Shown: positions 12,801 through 24,817 of the stretch, one piece after another | Position numbering within the stretch: the first letter of the stretch is position 1 | Layout of the letters: every line of letters begins with the position of its first letter | DNA from: Rugalucina vietnamica | Lineage: Eukaryota > Mollusca > Bivalvia > Lucinida > Lucinidae | Length of the DNA: 64,000 nt | Direction: 5' to 3' | Assembly: GCA_964017185.1 (NCBI GenBank) | Contig: OZ024884.1 | Span: forward strand, 19,376,048-19,440,047 | Translations under genes and position numbers: made by a program | The notes under the pieces: generated by a model | The model's input: only the letters and a program-made list of their open reading frames with translations | Told to the model about the DNA's origin: nothing | Database searches by the model: none

Positions 12801-12965
12801 TCAAACAATCCATTGTAGGCTTTAGTTGTTTACTTGGGTAGTTATATTTTGAAGCACATTTGGCATGTCATGGTATGTTGCATGGAAGTCCCATAAAATG
12901 AAGACAACATCCTGACACGACCAGAGCTGTTGACTGGGACGTAAAACGACAAATGAAACAAAAGA
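12770..12965 (+). repeat. R1 dispersed repeat, tail half after the minisatellite
   Basis: It carries the R1 landmarks CTTGGGTAGTTATATTTTGA, AAGTCCCATAAAATGAAGAC, CTGTTGACTGGGACGTAAA and an A-rich CAAATGAAACAAAAG end. Confidence 0.85.
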
Positions 12966-13964
12966 ATAAGGAACATGAGTGTTGCTAAGATCACAGTAAT
13001 GAGAATTTCAAGAACTGACCATAAAGATGAGGGACTATATACATGTATCTAACATTAGAATGGTTCATGCAGTATACATTGTCATACAACATACCCACTT
13101 TAGGTGATCTTGAAAGGCAGTTTACATGGAAACATCAAACACGGTGGTTGCTTTATCATTATGCTAAAACCTGAGTTGAAACATCCATTTACTGCACCGC
13201 GTGTTAAACAGCTTAGTCATACTTATATATTATGGACAATGTTTTCACAATAATTAGATTCACAGGTTCGTAATCACACAATTAGAAATAAAAATCAAGA
13301 AAACAAATGTAGTGCAAAGTTAAAAACAATACTGCTATCCGTCTCCCGCTGCGAGACCGTCTTCTTCCGCCATTAGAAACATTCTTAAGGGCTTATTCAG
13401 ACAAACTGGGAGAATTATTTTGTCAGATCTACCCTGCAGTTAGCATTCTGTTAACTACGTTACGGTGTTATTTTATAGCAATCGCCTGGCTTCATGCCGC
13501 GTTGATTGATAATTGCTTGTCAAGACGGCATTCTTAGTAAGCGAAAGTTCAAAGTTTGATATGCACTTCGGTATTTGAAGTATACATGTATTACATAACG
13601 CGACAGCCATATCATCCGATTCTGTTTTTATTAAAAAAAAAAAAGGCTACTATTTGTGTTTATTTAACGACTCTTTTTCACACATTTATTATTAAATCCA
13701 ACATAAACACGAGTTCAAATTGTCCACATTTTTGTTCTATGACTGACTAAATTGACCGATGATTTGCATGTTCAAAATACAGCAAGTCTGTCGACGAAGC
13801 ATGCGTCTGTCTCATGTTCCCTGCTCTTGTTTCTGACGGGTGCACATTGTGTCGAAATGTCAGAATCGACCGTCGATCTGTGGCTGTTCCCTGAAGAATA
13901 ATCTGTACTTTTTCTCTAAATACCCACTGTCTAGATCATCGTGACCTTCTCCAATCTCCATCTG

Positions 13965-14020
<56 letters not shown>

Positions 14021-14287
14021 AAATAAAATAAATGACGTTCGTCCGCACAGTGGCAGAGTGGTAAGTGATTCAAATATTTGTACTAAAAACGTGTAGGAAA
14101 ATTAAATAAAACAGGACTGCAATTCTTTTCCTGGCATTATCCGGTAACTCATATTTTATGCTCTTAAAGGTGTGAATAATGTGTGACTTGACAAGCTCGT
14201 GGAATGCCAAAAGTGAGACATTATAGCTCTATTAAATTGAATTTAGAAAAATCATTTGAGCTGTAGAAATGAACGGCCATAAAACGC
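12966..14287. other. Intergenic with a long poly-A tract
   Basis: No gene is recognised. Bases about 13966-14018 are an uninterrupted A run followed by TAAAATAAAATAAA, possibly the tail of an old retroposon. Confidence 0.6.
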
Positions 14288-14566
14288 ATTACGAAAACTT
14301 GCCCATGCAAGGTATAGAGATTTTTTTCAGTATCAAAAATTGAAAATTTCATCAAAAATTTTTTGATATTTTTCTTATTTTTGCTCAAAACATAGATTGT
14401 GGGTACACGTTAGAACCGCCTCGGCGAGGCGGTTCTAACGAGTACCCACAATCTATGTTTTGGAGCAAAAATAAAAAAAAATAGGTATACCCCTGCATAC
14501 CCCAGTTTGGCTATATAAAAGTGGGGTTTAGGGGGGTATACATTGCACGGACATGTTTTCCTGATG
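14288..14566 (+). mobile_element. MITE-A copy 1 (central hairpin)
   Basis: Starts ATTACGAAAACTTGCCCATG and ends ACATGTTTTCCTGAT; these ends are imperfect inverted repeats. The centre is a hairpin with arms GTTAGAACCGCCTCGGCGAG. Near the right end GCTATATAAAAGTGGGG forms a TATA-like sequence. No ORF. Confidence 0.85.
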
Positions 14567-14907
14567 GACTATGGTCACAATCTAATCGCCCTCGGTGTCG
14601 ACGGATTTAAATTATTGTCATGAACAATCACAATAATATTAGCCTTGGGCGGAGTTTAAAAGTTAATTTGCTCAATTATGAGGCCGGCCCTTGCTGTACG
14701 TATTGTGCTGAAAAACTATGAAATTTTTCGCCAACCATAAATGGTCATAAAAAGTAAAGTTTAAGGCGGCGGTCTGATTTTCTGGTAACATATCGAAATT
14801 AAGTTAGCTTGATTATTGGTCTTTTTATTTCATATTGGTCTTTTTATTTCATATATTAACCATCAGTCATTCATGCGCGAACGCGGACACATATGCACAA
14901 CGTGTAC

Positions 14908-15202
14908 ATTACGCAAACTCGTCCATGCAATATACAGAGATTTTTAAAGCTGCAAACTTGAAAAAAAAAAAAAATCAAAACATTTTTTATATTTTTCTTT
15001 TTTGTCTTTTCCTTTTTTTTTGTTCAAAACATAGCTTGTGGGTACACGTTAGAATCGCCTCGGCAAGGCGGTACTAACGAGTACCCACAGTCTATGTTTT
15101 GGAGCAAAAATGTGAAAAAAGGTATACCCCTGAATACCCCAGTTTGCTATATATAAGTGGGGTTCAATGGGGTATACATGACATGGACATGTTTTCCTGA
15201 TG
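14908..15202 (+). mobile_element. MITE-A copy 2
   Basis: Same ends (ATTACGCAAACTCGTCCATG ... ACATGTTTTCCTGATG) and central hairpin as copy 1, with an A/T-rich expansion in the left half and a weakened TATA (GCTATATATAAGTGGGG). Confidence 0.85.
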
Positions 15203-15246
15203 AGACTGTTTAACCAGTACTAATACCGAATTCTTTGAAACTTGTT

Positions 15247-17081
15247 CTAAAGTCCAATTCGCATGTGCAAAAAATACACGCGTGTAAATATACTCCGGTG
15301 TGTAATACTCCGGTGTGCAAATCAACCTGTGAGTAAATTATGTCCCCCCTCCCCCCTACCGAAGGTGGGGGGCATATTGTTTTTGGTGCGGATCCCGTCG
15401 GCGTCGGCGTCCGCGTAGCTTCTTTCCGACACGATATCTTTTGAACCATTGGGTGGAATTTCACCAAACTTGCATAGATACATGGTTAGGAGGGGAAAGA
15501 GTTTATTAGATTTTGGTGACCTTGACCTATTTTCAAGGATCTTGACCTATTTTCAAGGTCACAAGCCCATGAAGACTGTTAAAATTAGCATTTCCATCAC
15601 CATATCCTCTGCACATGGGTGGATTTTGACTAAACTTGCACAGAAGCACTACTGGGAGGAGATTCAGAGTTTATTAGATTTTGGTGACCTTGACCTAATT
15701 TTCAAGGTCACCAGCCCATGAAAACTGTTTAAATGAAAATTTCTAACGCCATTTCTTATCAAATGGATGGATTTTTACCAAACTTGCACAGAAGCATTGT
15801 TGGGAGGAGATTTAATTTATAAATTTGGTGACCTTTGGTGAATTTTTCAAGTTTGAGTTGATTAAATTTTGGTGACCTTGAAAATTTAGCATTTTGGACA
15901 CCATATCTTCCGAGCAAACGGATGTATTTTTTTTTTTACCAAACTTGCACTAAAACATTACTGGGAGTAGACTCAGTGTTTTATTAGATTTTTGTGACCG
16001 TCGCCTAATTTTCAAGCTCGCCAGCCCATGAAAACTGTTTAGATAAACATTTCCGATAACATATTTTCTGATCAGGCAAACATGCCCATTCGCACCCATA
16101 GGGCAAACATGCCCATTCGCACCCATAGGTCTGTCAGACCAACTCAAATCAATATCTACAACTCTTAGTCTTCCTATGCAAGTTTGATTAAAATCCATTC
16201 ATTTATGCAGAAGATATCGCGTCGGAAAGGCTAATTTTCACAGTTTTCATGGGCTGGTAACCTTGAAAAATAGGTCAAGGTCACCAAAATCTAATTAAAT
16301 TCCCCCCCCCCCCTTTAAAGCATGTATCTAAGACGGTCATTGTGTCTCCAATAGAAAGAAAATTCATGTCACAAGGTAACTACCCTTCAATTACTTTACG
16401 GTTTGGGGTACATAGTTTTCCTCAGAAATCACTGTTTTAATTTAAATTGCGTTCGCATGGGTTTTATTACCAGGAGTATTTTTATACGTAATAAATCATT
16501 TCTGGATTAAAACCTGTTCATTTAAGTTTGCTGTATTGCAAAACAAGAAGAAGCTGCTTGAAGGTGTTCTTGTAGACATTGGCAACTAGCAGAGGAGAAT
16601 CATGTAATGGTTAGGCTTAACTGAGTGTAACTTTAGCAGTAATATACAGTTTCACAAGGTGTCCCAAGAATCCTCACCAAGAATGATGGCTGTTTGCACT
16701 CCATATGATCTAAAATGTGTTGAATGGCAAAAAACTCTTATTAGCAACAATGTCCACAGTTTCAGCAACTGTCATATAATCAGTTAAGAACAAAAAATGT
16801 GAAAATTCATTATCTAAAAGCAAAATAGTGACTTGAAATAAAAATACTCATGGGTAAATTTTACTTCGCGTTCGCATGGGACATACTAGTAAATTTACAC
16901 ATGTGTATTTGTAAAAATAAAATTTGCATCTGGTCAGACCCAGGAGTAAATTTACCCATATGTAAATATACTCCGGTGTGTATTTGCGTTCGCATGCGCC
17001 ATCTGCTTACCCCGAGTAAAATTTGCACATCGGAGTATATTTACACGTGTGTATTTTTGGCAGATGCGAATTGGATTTTAG
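15247..17081. mobile_element. TIR-bounded DNA transposon, non-autonomous, carrying another repeat
   Basis: The ends are inverted: CTAAAGTCCAATTCGCATGT at the left and CAGATGCGAATTGGATTTTAG at the right, continuing into AATACACGCGTGTAAATATA and its complement. The right half has further CTCCGGTGTG/CATCGGAGTA repeats. The interior 15340-16310 is a different repeat with units of about 130 bp holding GGTGACCTTGACCTA and TTTCAAGGTCAC. No transposase frame is seen. Confidence 0.7.
15340..16310. repeat. Repeat of about 130-bp units with AGGTCA half-sites
   Basis: Begins with a C-rich hairpin (CCCCTCCCCCCTACC / GGTGGGGGGC) and a GCGTCGGCGTCCGCGTAGC segment, then four diverged units built on AAACTTGCACAGAAGCA, GGGAGGAGATT, GGTGACCTTGACCTA and CAGCCCATGAAAACTGTT. 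The last stretch (from about 16140) is in reverse orientation. Confidence 0.75.
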
Positions 17082-17130
17082 TTAGCAAAATTTGATTTTT
17101 CTCAAATGCCGCGCGCGCGATAATCGCGAT

Positions 17131-17517
17131 TCAGAACCCGACATTGTCCCACATTGGATTGATTATATACATACACGTTTTTCCTTTCGTATGAACAAAC
17201 AAAATGACGTAATACCTATGAAAATGCCGGGATATATGGACCGTGTTAACAGAATGCATAGGACTTCGCGTCTGTGCGACATTACGTTTTGATAATCGGG
17301 TGTTATCCTGGGCCAGATCGTGTGTATTCCAGCCTATCGAAGAGACTTTAAAGCACATGTCCCGTCTCCATATGACTGGGAGGTAAGAAACAACACCCCC
17401 ATCATTACTCTGACAAATTGACACGGCCTCTTTAAAATCAAATCTATTCCTTTGCTCATTTGGGTGAAAAGGCAAAATTTCCACTTCAAATAATATTGGG
17501 TAGACAACAGTTGCCAA
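17131..17517 (-). CDS. Possible exon or gene fragment with a Link/C-type-lectin-like stretch
   Basis: A 128-codon frame beginning MATVVYPILFEVEILPFH. The stretch NRFDFKEAVSICQSNDGG (around residues 24-41) followed by VVSYLPVIW and a Cys about 14 residues later recalls the start of Link modules (pattern: Y/F-x-F-x-E-A-x-x-x-C-x-x-x-G-G-x-x-A). The second half of the frame (after about residue 60) shows no domain character and may be intron read-through. It abuts, and at its end slightly overlaps, no known repeat other than following the TIR element at 15247-17081. Weak evidence; no splice structure was proven. Confidence 0.25.
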   Translation of the reverse strand: MATVVYPILFEVEILPFHPNEQRNRFDFKEAVSICQSNDGGVVSYLPVIWRRDMCFKVSSIGWNTHDLAQDNTRLSKRNVAQTRSPMHSVNTVHISRHFHRYYVILFVHTKGKTCMYIINPMWDNVGF

Positions 17518-19917
17518 GATAAGTTGAATATTCGGTAATAACGGAAGAATAACTTTGTTGATTTCTACATGAAATAATTGTTTGGGTACTCATTAGAATT
17601 AAATCGACATGGCAGTTATAATTTGTACGAATAACGTTAACTTTTTTGGAGGATGGACGAAAATTACCCGATTTTAAAATCTCTGAAACACATTTTTCCC
17701 TGACCCTCTAAATGGGGACCTACATGTAAATAATTGGTGGATTTCAAAGTCAAAGACATCACTTTGCATATTGTTTGTTTTGAAAGTGGTAACACTTTCA
17801 CTTAAGTTTTCGTTGGTGGTACATGTAACAATCGATTTCAAGTTTTCTATGTTTTCGACGAAATGGATATTTGTTAATACTGGATCTGTCTTGAAAGATT
17901 CTTATTGCTTATCGATGGAAAATAATTAAAACTTAATTAATTTGAAACAATAATTTTAAGAGTTTTGTTGTGTAAAAAAGAGGGAAACTATCTTTTGTTT
18001 CGTTGGAATAAATAAATAAAAAATTAAATAAATAAATAAATAAACAAACAAACAAATATAAATAAATAAATAAATAAATCTGAAAGTCTTTTAAAAGTTA
18101 AACTATGGAACAAACTAGTATCGGCGTGCTTTAAAAATATTCTACTTTTGCAGAATCAAATGCGGATACAAATTCCCATACAACCCCTATTTAGTTTAGA
18201 TGAAGATAAAAAAAATCACACCAGATGTTTCTATTAAGCTCATTAACAATCTTTTAACAGGCGTCTCATTCAAGTATAATGTTAACGAAATTGTGATGAT
18301 ACTCTAACCTTAATAGGTGAAAAATTCTTATATACATTTAAATATTTGAAATAGGAATATTATTTGCGCATTCAGTATAACTTCTCATTCAGTGCGTAGG
18401 CGGGGCTTACACAATGTTGGTAAATTTAAATAATAATACCCGCAAATTTTACCGCTAATTTTCGATAGTATCATTTTTAAGTTTAACTCAATGAAGCGCA
18501 TAAAAGCGCAAAGCGAGAATTTTCTACCCCTTTGAAAATAACGCATTTTGAAGCCAAGATTCATACAATGAACGATATGGAAAAGTTTTTGTACATATTG
18601 TTCGTACACTTTATGCAAATGAGTCAATGAGTTGATGCTCGTCGATAGAGTAACGTACAAATCGGGTACTGAGTCAGAAAGCCATCATATATGTGCCAAT
18701 TAAGGATAGTCCATTATCAATAATTCATACTTACAGCAAACATTTTTTGCATCTTGTAATTTGGAAGAATACGTATAAACTTAAATGAATATTTGTTTTA
18801 TACATTTATAGGACTTACATGTAATTTTGGAATCACAGATAGATGCGAATTAAGAAATACAACCAAATTTGAATTGTTAGTAAAGTTTTATTCTCAAATC
18901 GATTTTTTTCTTGTACTGTTTAGCACCAAGATCAAAATTTTTCACTTATTACATTGATCAAAGGCCAGTTATAAAGGTCAAGAATACAAAAAGGACTAAA
19001 ACGGGACATATACAATGCGCTATTCTTAGTGAGTAATAAGAATTTTATTTTGGAACATTATTGAGACATTTATGACAAACAAAGGTCCTTAATTGGTCCA
19101 AATACTGTTAACGCCTTCCCTGGCGCAGTTGCCAACTACTTTTGGCAAGTACACAATACCAGAAGAGCTCTCGACGATTAAAAGCCACAAAACCACTGTC
19201 GGCACTTGACATTGTGAATTCTCGAAAAGTCTCGCGTGCTTTGGTGTTTGACCAATTGACTTTTTAATTCAACTATATTGGATTACTTTAAACGTTGTCT
19301 TTTTCAAGGTTTTTGTGAGGTTTTAGAGTGAATACATTTTCACACGTTGGTTTAATTGGGAAATCGGCAATTTGCAGTCCATATAAAAGAAGGGCACTTA
19401 TGTTTTTACTGCTGAAAAATGTAACTATTCGAATAAATGAAGTCACAAATTGCCATAAAACGATAGCGTGTCGGTAATTGGAACAATTTTGTGGATACAT
19501 TTGAGGTTTAAAGGTGTAATGCTCTCGAAGGAAGAGATGAAAAACGCGTAATACTATTGTTGTCTCTGAAAAGCATGATTCAGACGCCGTCAATTTGGAT
19601 AACTATTGTGTTGTTTGTGAATTTATTATTCGTGCCGAAATAAAAGTACAAAAATATGAAGAAATTTGGAAAATAAAATATTGATAGTACTGCCAGAAAG
19701 ACAAAAAATCAATCCAGAAGACCCAAACAACGTTTGAAGAAAGGAGAAAAACTACGTCACAAATGTCAAACGTCAGACCAGCGAAGAAAAAACAGAGACA
19801 TTTTCGTATAGAACGATGAAGCTTTACCATTGGTGCCTAATATTGTTAATGATTTTCCAAATAAGCTGCGGGAAAAAGAGGAGACATAAAGCTGTACAGT
19901 GGTGGTAAGTGCAGTAG

Positions 19918-19969
<52 letters not shown>

Positions 19970-20159
19970 GTATGGATGGATGATTGATTGGTGGATGGAT
20001 GAGTGAATGAGTGAATAAATGGATGTACGAGAAAGAAATGAAAGTCAATTGAAATGAATGAATGGAGAATGGAAGGAAAGATAAGGGAATACATGAATGA
20101 AGGGGGGGGGGGGGCAGCAAATCATAGGGAATTGACATGGAAGCAAAGTGACTGTATGG
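17518..20159. other. Intergenic, simple repeats only
   Basis: No gene is recognised. An AAAT/AAAC-rich microsatellite lies at about 18005-18080 and a GATT microsatellite at 19918-19968. Open frames here are AT-driven and lack any domain signal. Confidence 0.5.
19918..19968. repeat. GATT microsatellite
   Basis: Twelve or so perfect GATT/TTGA units followed by degenerate GATGGATGATTG sequence. Confidence 0.97.
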
Positions 20160-20880
20160 ATGATTAAATATTCAAATAAGTGAATTAAAAAAGTGACTTC
20201 AAGTGATCTGAAACAAACAAATGCTTGCTGATACTAATATAAATATAATTGACTGATTCATTCATTTATTCTTTCGATAGATCATTTCAGTGGGGAGACG
20301 GAGTCATTGCGACGTAATGATTCAATAGATCTTAACGTCCGAGTCAATAGCTAATGGTTATATCGAGACACTGTCTCATCAAAGTAATTACTTCTGTACT
20401 TCTATGGTGATGATGATTACAATGTTATTGTTGTTGCGAAAACTTGCCCATTGGATATACAGAGATTTTTTTCAGAAGTAAAAACTGAAAATTTCATTTG
20501 AAAAAAAAAATTGATATTTTTACTCAAAACATAGATTGTGGGTACAGGTTAGAACCGCATTGCCGAGCAAAAATAAGAAAAATAGGTATACCCCTGCATA
20601 CCCACGTTTTGCTATATAAAAGTGGGGGTTCAAAGGGGTATACATTACACGGACATGTTTTCCTGATGAATAGATTGAATATTCAAATGAATGAATTAAA
20701 AGAAGTGTCAACAGGTGATCTTATTACGAATGTTTTGTTATCTTGCTTTGCTGATACTAATATAAATATAATTGATCAAACTGATTTATTGATTGATTAA
20801 TTAATTCATTCATTTACTCGTTCATTCATTCATTTATTCTTTCTACAGATCATTTTTGTAGGGAGGGTCATGATGGTGAT
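20160..20880. repeat. Diverged local duplication around a MITE-A copy
   Basis: Bases 20160-20290 (ATTCAAATAAGTGAATTAAA ... TGATACTAATATAAATATAA ... TTATTCTTTC) recur at 20676-20855 in the same order. The MITE-A copy at 20433-20667 lies between the two halves. Confidence 0.65.
20433..20667 (+). mobile_element. MITE-A copy 3 (central hairpin half lost)
   Basis: Both ends and the TATA-like GCTATATAAAAGTGGGG are present, but only the left hairpin arm (GATTGTGGGTACAGGTTAGA) remains. Confidence 0.85.
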
Positions 20881-21384
20881 GTTGGTTTTGCTTGTGATAA
20901 TAATGCTGAAGGCTGCATTTATGAAATATGAAACTTGAATGATACATTACATATATATTGATACATTGCATATAATGCTACATTGCATCGTATATTGTAC
21001 TCAACGTTTTATGTTTGACTGAAAATCATTTCAAGATGTATTCGTGTGAAAATATGCGTGAAACATATACTCGTAATTAAAAGGATGTAATTCTCCAGTC
21101 ATTCTTAAGTTTTTCTCAATCAAACCACAAATGTTTCATTCATGTTTAAAGACACTTGTGAAATATACACCGACAAAGAATGCACATTACATGACATTGA
21201 TTTATAATTCACAAGAGAAATAGCCTGCTCATGCTTTACTTCAAAACACGTGCGACCTTAATTAACATAAACTTTTATAATAGCATGCTCATGCTTTACT
21301 TTTAAACATGTGCGGCCTTAACACATAAATGCAAGATGCTTTTTATAAATTGTATCTGTGGCTATACATCTGTGATTTCTTCGC

Positions 21385-21617
21385 TACTGACTGACCATCT
21401 GATTACTGGTTAACGGCTCAGGTCTGAGCCTGCCCAGGAAACGGTGGTTCATGTCAAACTATCCATACATATGTGCCTTGTTGGCTCAGTTGGGTGGTTA
21501 TATTCGAATTCACGACATCCTAATTTTGGGTGAAAGTCCCATAAAATGGAGACAGTGTCTCGATATAACCATTAGCTGTTGACTGGGACGTTAAGCATCA
21601 ATTCAAACAAACAAAAC
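21385..21617 (+). repeat. R1 dispersed repeat
   Basis: CTGACTGACCATCTGATTAC, GGTCTGAGCCTGCCCAGG, TAGCTGTTGACTGGGACGTT and the tail CAATTCAAACAAACAAA mark R1; its head is partly missing. Confidence 0.85.
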
Positions 21618-21639
21618 AACATTGCCTATAAGGGTAATT

Positions 21640-22430
21640 AGCATGTTTATTTCAGCGGCGCATTATTCCATCTGTTACAATACGCTAATATATAATTCTC
21701 TTTCATTTCGTTCTATAACAAGAAAGTCGCCATCAATTTAGCATCGCCTTTTTCTGTCATGGAAATGTGAAGTCACATGATGCGTCACAGCATAACCTAT
21801 AAGGGGACATTTCAAAGTATCAATGGCGTATTATCCTGTTTATCAAATCACGTACATGTTGGCGTCCCATTACTAGAAAATTGTCACAAATCTTTGCATT
21901 GTTAATTCAAACTCTCATAGATGATAAACAGGACCAATTCCATTCTCAAGTGTTTTAACATGTACATTAAATATACAAAACACGAAAACAAATGCGCGCA
22001 ACTTTTCTTCAATATTTTAGCATTTAAGTCGTTATTCAATGGCATTCTAGAGTTTCTATAAAGCCTTGATTAAATACATTCATTTTCTGCCATTAAAACA
22101 TGACGTCGTATTTAAAAGTTCAAGTGTTACAGCATAAGAGTTTAGGGACCATTTCAGAGTATTATTAACATATTTATTCCAGTAACATTTCTTTTGTGAT
22201 GATTTATAATTCATAGGCATGCCAACACGAATGCTGTCACTTAACTTGGCATTGTCGATTCCAACTCTCGTAGATGGTTAACAGGAGCAATAACATTCTT
22301 ATGTTTTTGATTTTCAAACACGGGTATATATGCAAACAAATGACAACAAATGTAAGCTATTTTTATCATTTGACATTAAATAAAAATTCAATGACGTTTT
22401 AGAGTTTCTGTAAATAAAATATAAAGGTTT
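21640..22430. repeat. Diverged tandem duplication, unit about 330 bp
   Basis: Landmarks TTCAAACTCTCATAGATGAT (21907) and TTCCAACTCTCGTAGATGGT (22259), TTACAGCATAAGAGTTTAGG and CACAGCATAACCTATAAGGG, and CATTGTTAATTC/CATTGTCGATTC recur in the same order. A third, more distant start appears near 21625. No coding sense. Confidence 0.6.
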
Positions 22431-22616
22431 AATCAGCAGTAAACCCATTCAAAGGGAGATAGTATAGACTATACTGCGCAATTTCGGGTAATGAACCCTC
22501 ATCAATAGCCCTTTTAAAAGCTTTTCTCTGTTGGTATAAAAAGACGTCGGACGATACGTAATATATCCTCATGAATACATTACGCCACGTGACATGAAAG
22601 TTGGCATTGTTTTTTT

Positions 22617-24253
22617 TACAGTACAGTCAGCGTGATGTTTATATCCCTCACGCTTACGAACGTGGAATTTCGCATGTCACGTGACTTTTTTGCGTGGATT
22701 TTGCGTGGAATTAGCGTGGATTTTGCGTGAGTTTTGCGAGGAAGTAGCGTGAGTTTTGCGTGGAGCGTGGAAATGAAACGTGGAACTGCTCAACTGTTGC
22801 GTGAAAAGAAACGTGAAAAGGATTAAGAGAGTTGCGTAAGATATCAGCAGTCCCACGCTCGCTCACGCTTTCCACGTTCGTTTCACGCTCAGGAAAAAGG
22901 GAGATGAAAAATGTGATTCTTTTCACATTTTATATTTATGTATACTGTATGTCTCTTGTCAAACTAAATTAAATCAGTGAAGTAATTTCCGCCGCTGAAA
23001 TTCTGGAATTTTGCCGTGTACGTACATGCACATGTACTAATCAGTATGATGTGTCACATTTCCGCGTATTTTTGTTTGTATTTTCTATAACTTATTTTGT
23101 TTTCGTTTTTTAAGTTATTTTTCTTTTTTCTAAAGTTTTAAATCTCAAAGATCGGCTTGACTTTTATCACTTATCACACAAAACCGGACAAGAACGTAGA
23201 AACTCACAGAAAATGTCTCAATGAAATACCGTCGCCTATCGACAAACAAGTACACATGTAGTTATTAATCCATCGATATGCATGCATTGAGTGAAAACAT
23301 AAATTTATCTTTGCCAAACGACCAACACATTCCAGCCTGCACAGCCAAGAGGATGACTACTTTATTCTATTACAGCTACCGTTCAAATTCTTCCATATAG
23401 CTCTTTCCAATAGCAAAAACAATGTCAGATAATTGCTCACCACGACTGTATTCGATTTTACCGAAAAGGTCCTAGTACCCAAACCAGGTTTTACTGCTCC
23501 GGAAGATACATGTACACGTACATGTAGCAAGGTATAACATGTAAGTCGAGCTTTAATAGATTTGGGGCATCTTAGGGAACACGAACGACGCATTCATCTG
23601 AGAGATGTACCGCAAAACAACAAACCGTGGTGCTCACCTTCTCTTTTGGCAAAAGTATCAGATTAAAACGTACTGTACATCGATGTTCTGCATCTAAAAC
23701 GCAGTCAAAAATGCACCACGCTGCCAAATAATATCGAAACGTGCAAATTTTGTCATCACTTAATCTACGATGATAATTTAATCAACAGTGAATAATGCTC
23801 AGTCTGCAACTTGTCAAAACATGCGTATGTATTCACGTACAGGCGCTTTGTTGTACAGGTTTACCGTCATCATACTTAGTTGCCGTCCTCGTACTAAGGA
23901 CTAATAAATAAATAAATAAAATATATATATTTAATTTGGTCACAAAACTTTAACAATTTTACCTGTCCCTTTTTAAACGAGGCGAAACGATAATCCTTTT
24001 CTCGTATGTCTCTTAATCCTTTCCACGCTTCTTTTCCTTAATGAACGTGGAAAGCGTGAGCAAGCGTGGGACTGTTGATATCTCACACAACTCTCACGCT
24101 TCTTGCGAGGAACGAACGTGGACATAGCGTGGAACAAGCGTGGATTTTGCGAGGAATAAGCGAGGGTTTTGCGTGGGTTTTGCGTGGAACTTAATCCTTT
24201 TTTCTTTCATGCGTGAACGCGAAGGATATAAACATCACGCTGACTGTACTGTA
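22617..24253. mobile_element. DNA transposon with perfect 30-bp TIRs and GCGTGG arrays, non-autonomous
   Basis: Bases 22617-22646 and 24224-24253 appear to be exact reverse complements (TACAGTACAGTCAGCGTGAT...). A TA at each outer edge is compatible with the TA target duplication of Tc1/mariner-like elements; this is inference. Both subterminal zones (22655-22890 and 24000-24200) are packed with GCGTGGA, GCGTGAG and CACGCT motifs. No transposase frame of useful length exists inside its 1.64 kb. Confidence 0.85.
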
Positions 24254-24393
24254 GATTTAAGGACTTTCTGAGAAGAAATCTGCAGCTAACAGGTGTTAGT
24301 AGTTTTATCATTATTTATGAAAACTAATAAGTTTTTCCATTTCATTAATAATGATTTATTATGCAAAATTAATGGATATCAATTTATTGAATA

Positions 24394-24617
24394 TGAGCCA
24401 CCTCGTGGAAAAACCATCAATATGGTTTCCGAACAGGACTGACACAAACCGGCATGTGCAGCTACAGAACCTTAAAATTTTGGAAATAGTAGAGGAGGAA
24501 TTGTACTATCCGAGTAGCGAAAACAAAGGCGCTGATCAGCTTCGCAGTTACCGCGAAGCTGATCTGCGCCTTTGTTTTCGCCTATGCAGATTGTTGGTTT
24601 TCCCATGGGGCGGCTCA
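24394..24617 (+). mobile_element. MITE-B copy 1
   Basis: Ends TGAGCCACCTCGTGGAAAAAC and GGGGCGGCTCA are inverted; TA flanks both sides. The centre is a palindrome CGCTGATCAGCTTCGCAGTT / GCGAAGCTGATCTGCGCC. No coding capacity. Confidence 0.85.
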
Positions 24618-24817
24618 TATGTTAAAAGCACCAAATCTTTAAATATTTAATTCGTCCACATATCTAACATCTTTTTTGCAGTTATGGCACATTTAAACAT
24701 ATTTAATTAGAATTTACGAATTACATTATACTTATTTATTATAATGATAAAATTTCTCTATATTGAAATGATATTTTCAGATTTGATGCGAACGAAATGT
24801 CTTATTTGGTTGCTGAG

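Noticed and set aside
14288-15202. Hammerhead ribozyme suggested by CTGATGA at the right end and CGAAAAC at the left end of MITE-A
   Set aside because: The two motifs are simply complementary TIR sequence in the wrong order and distance for a hammerhead core within one copy.
19824-20138. Ser/Ile/Asn-rich frames on the - strand
   Set aside because: Produced by the GATT microsatellite and neighbouring low-complexity sequence.
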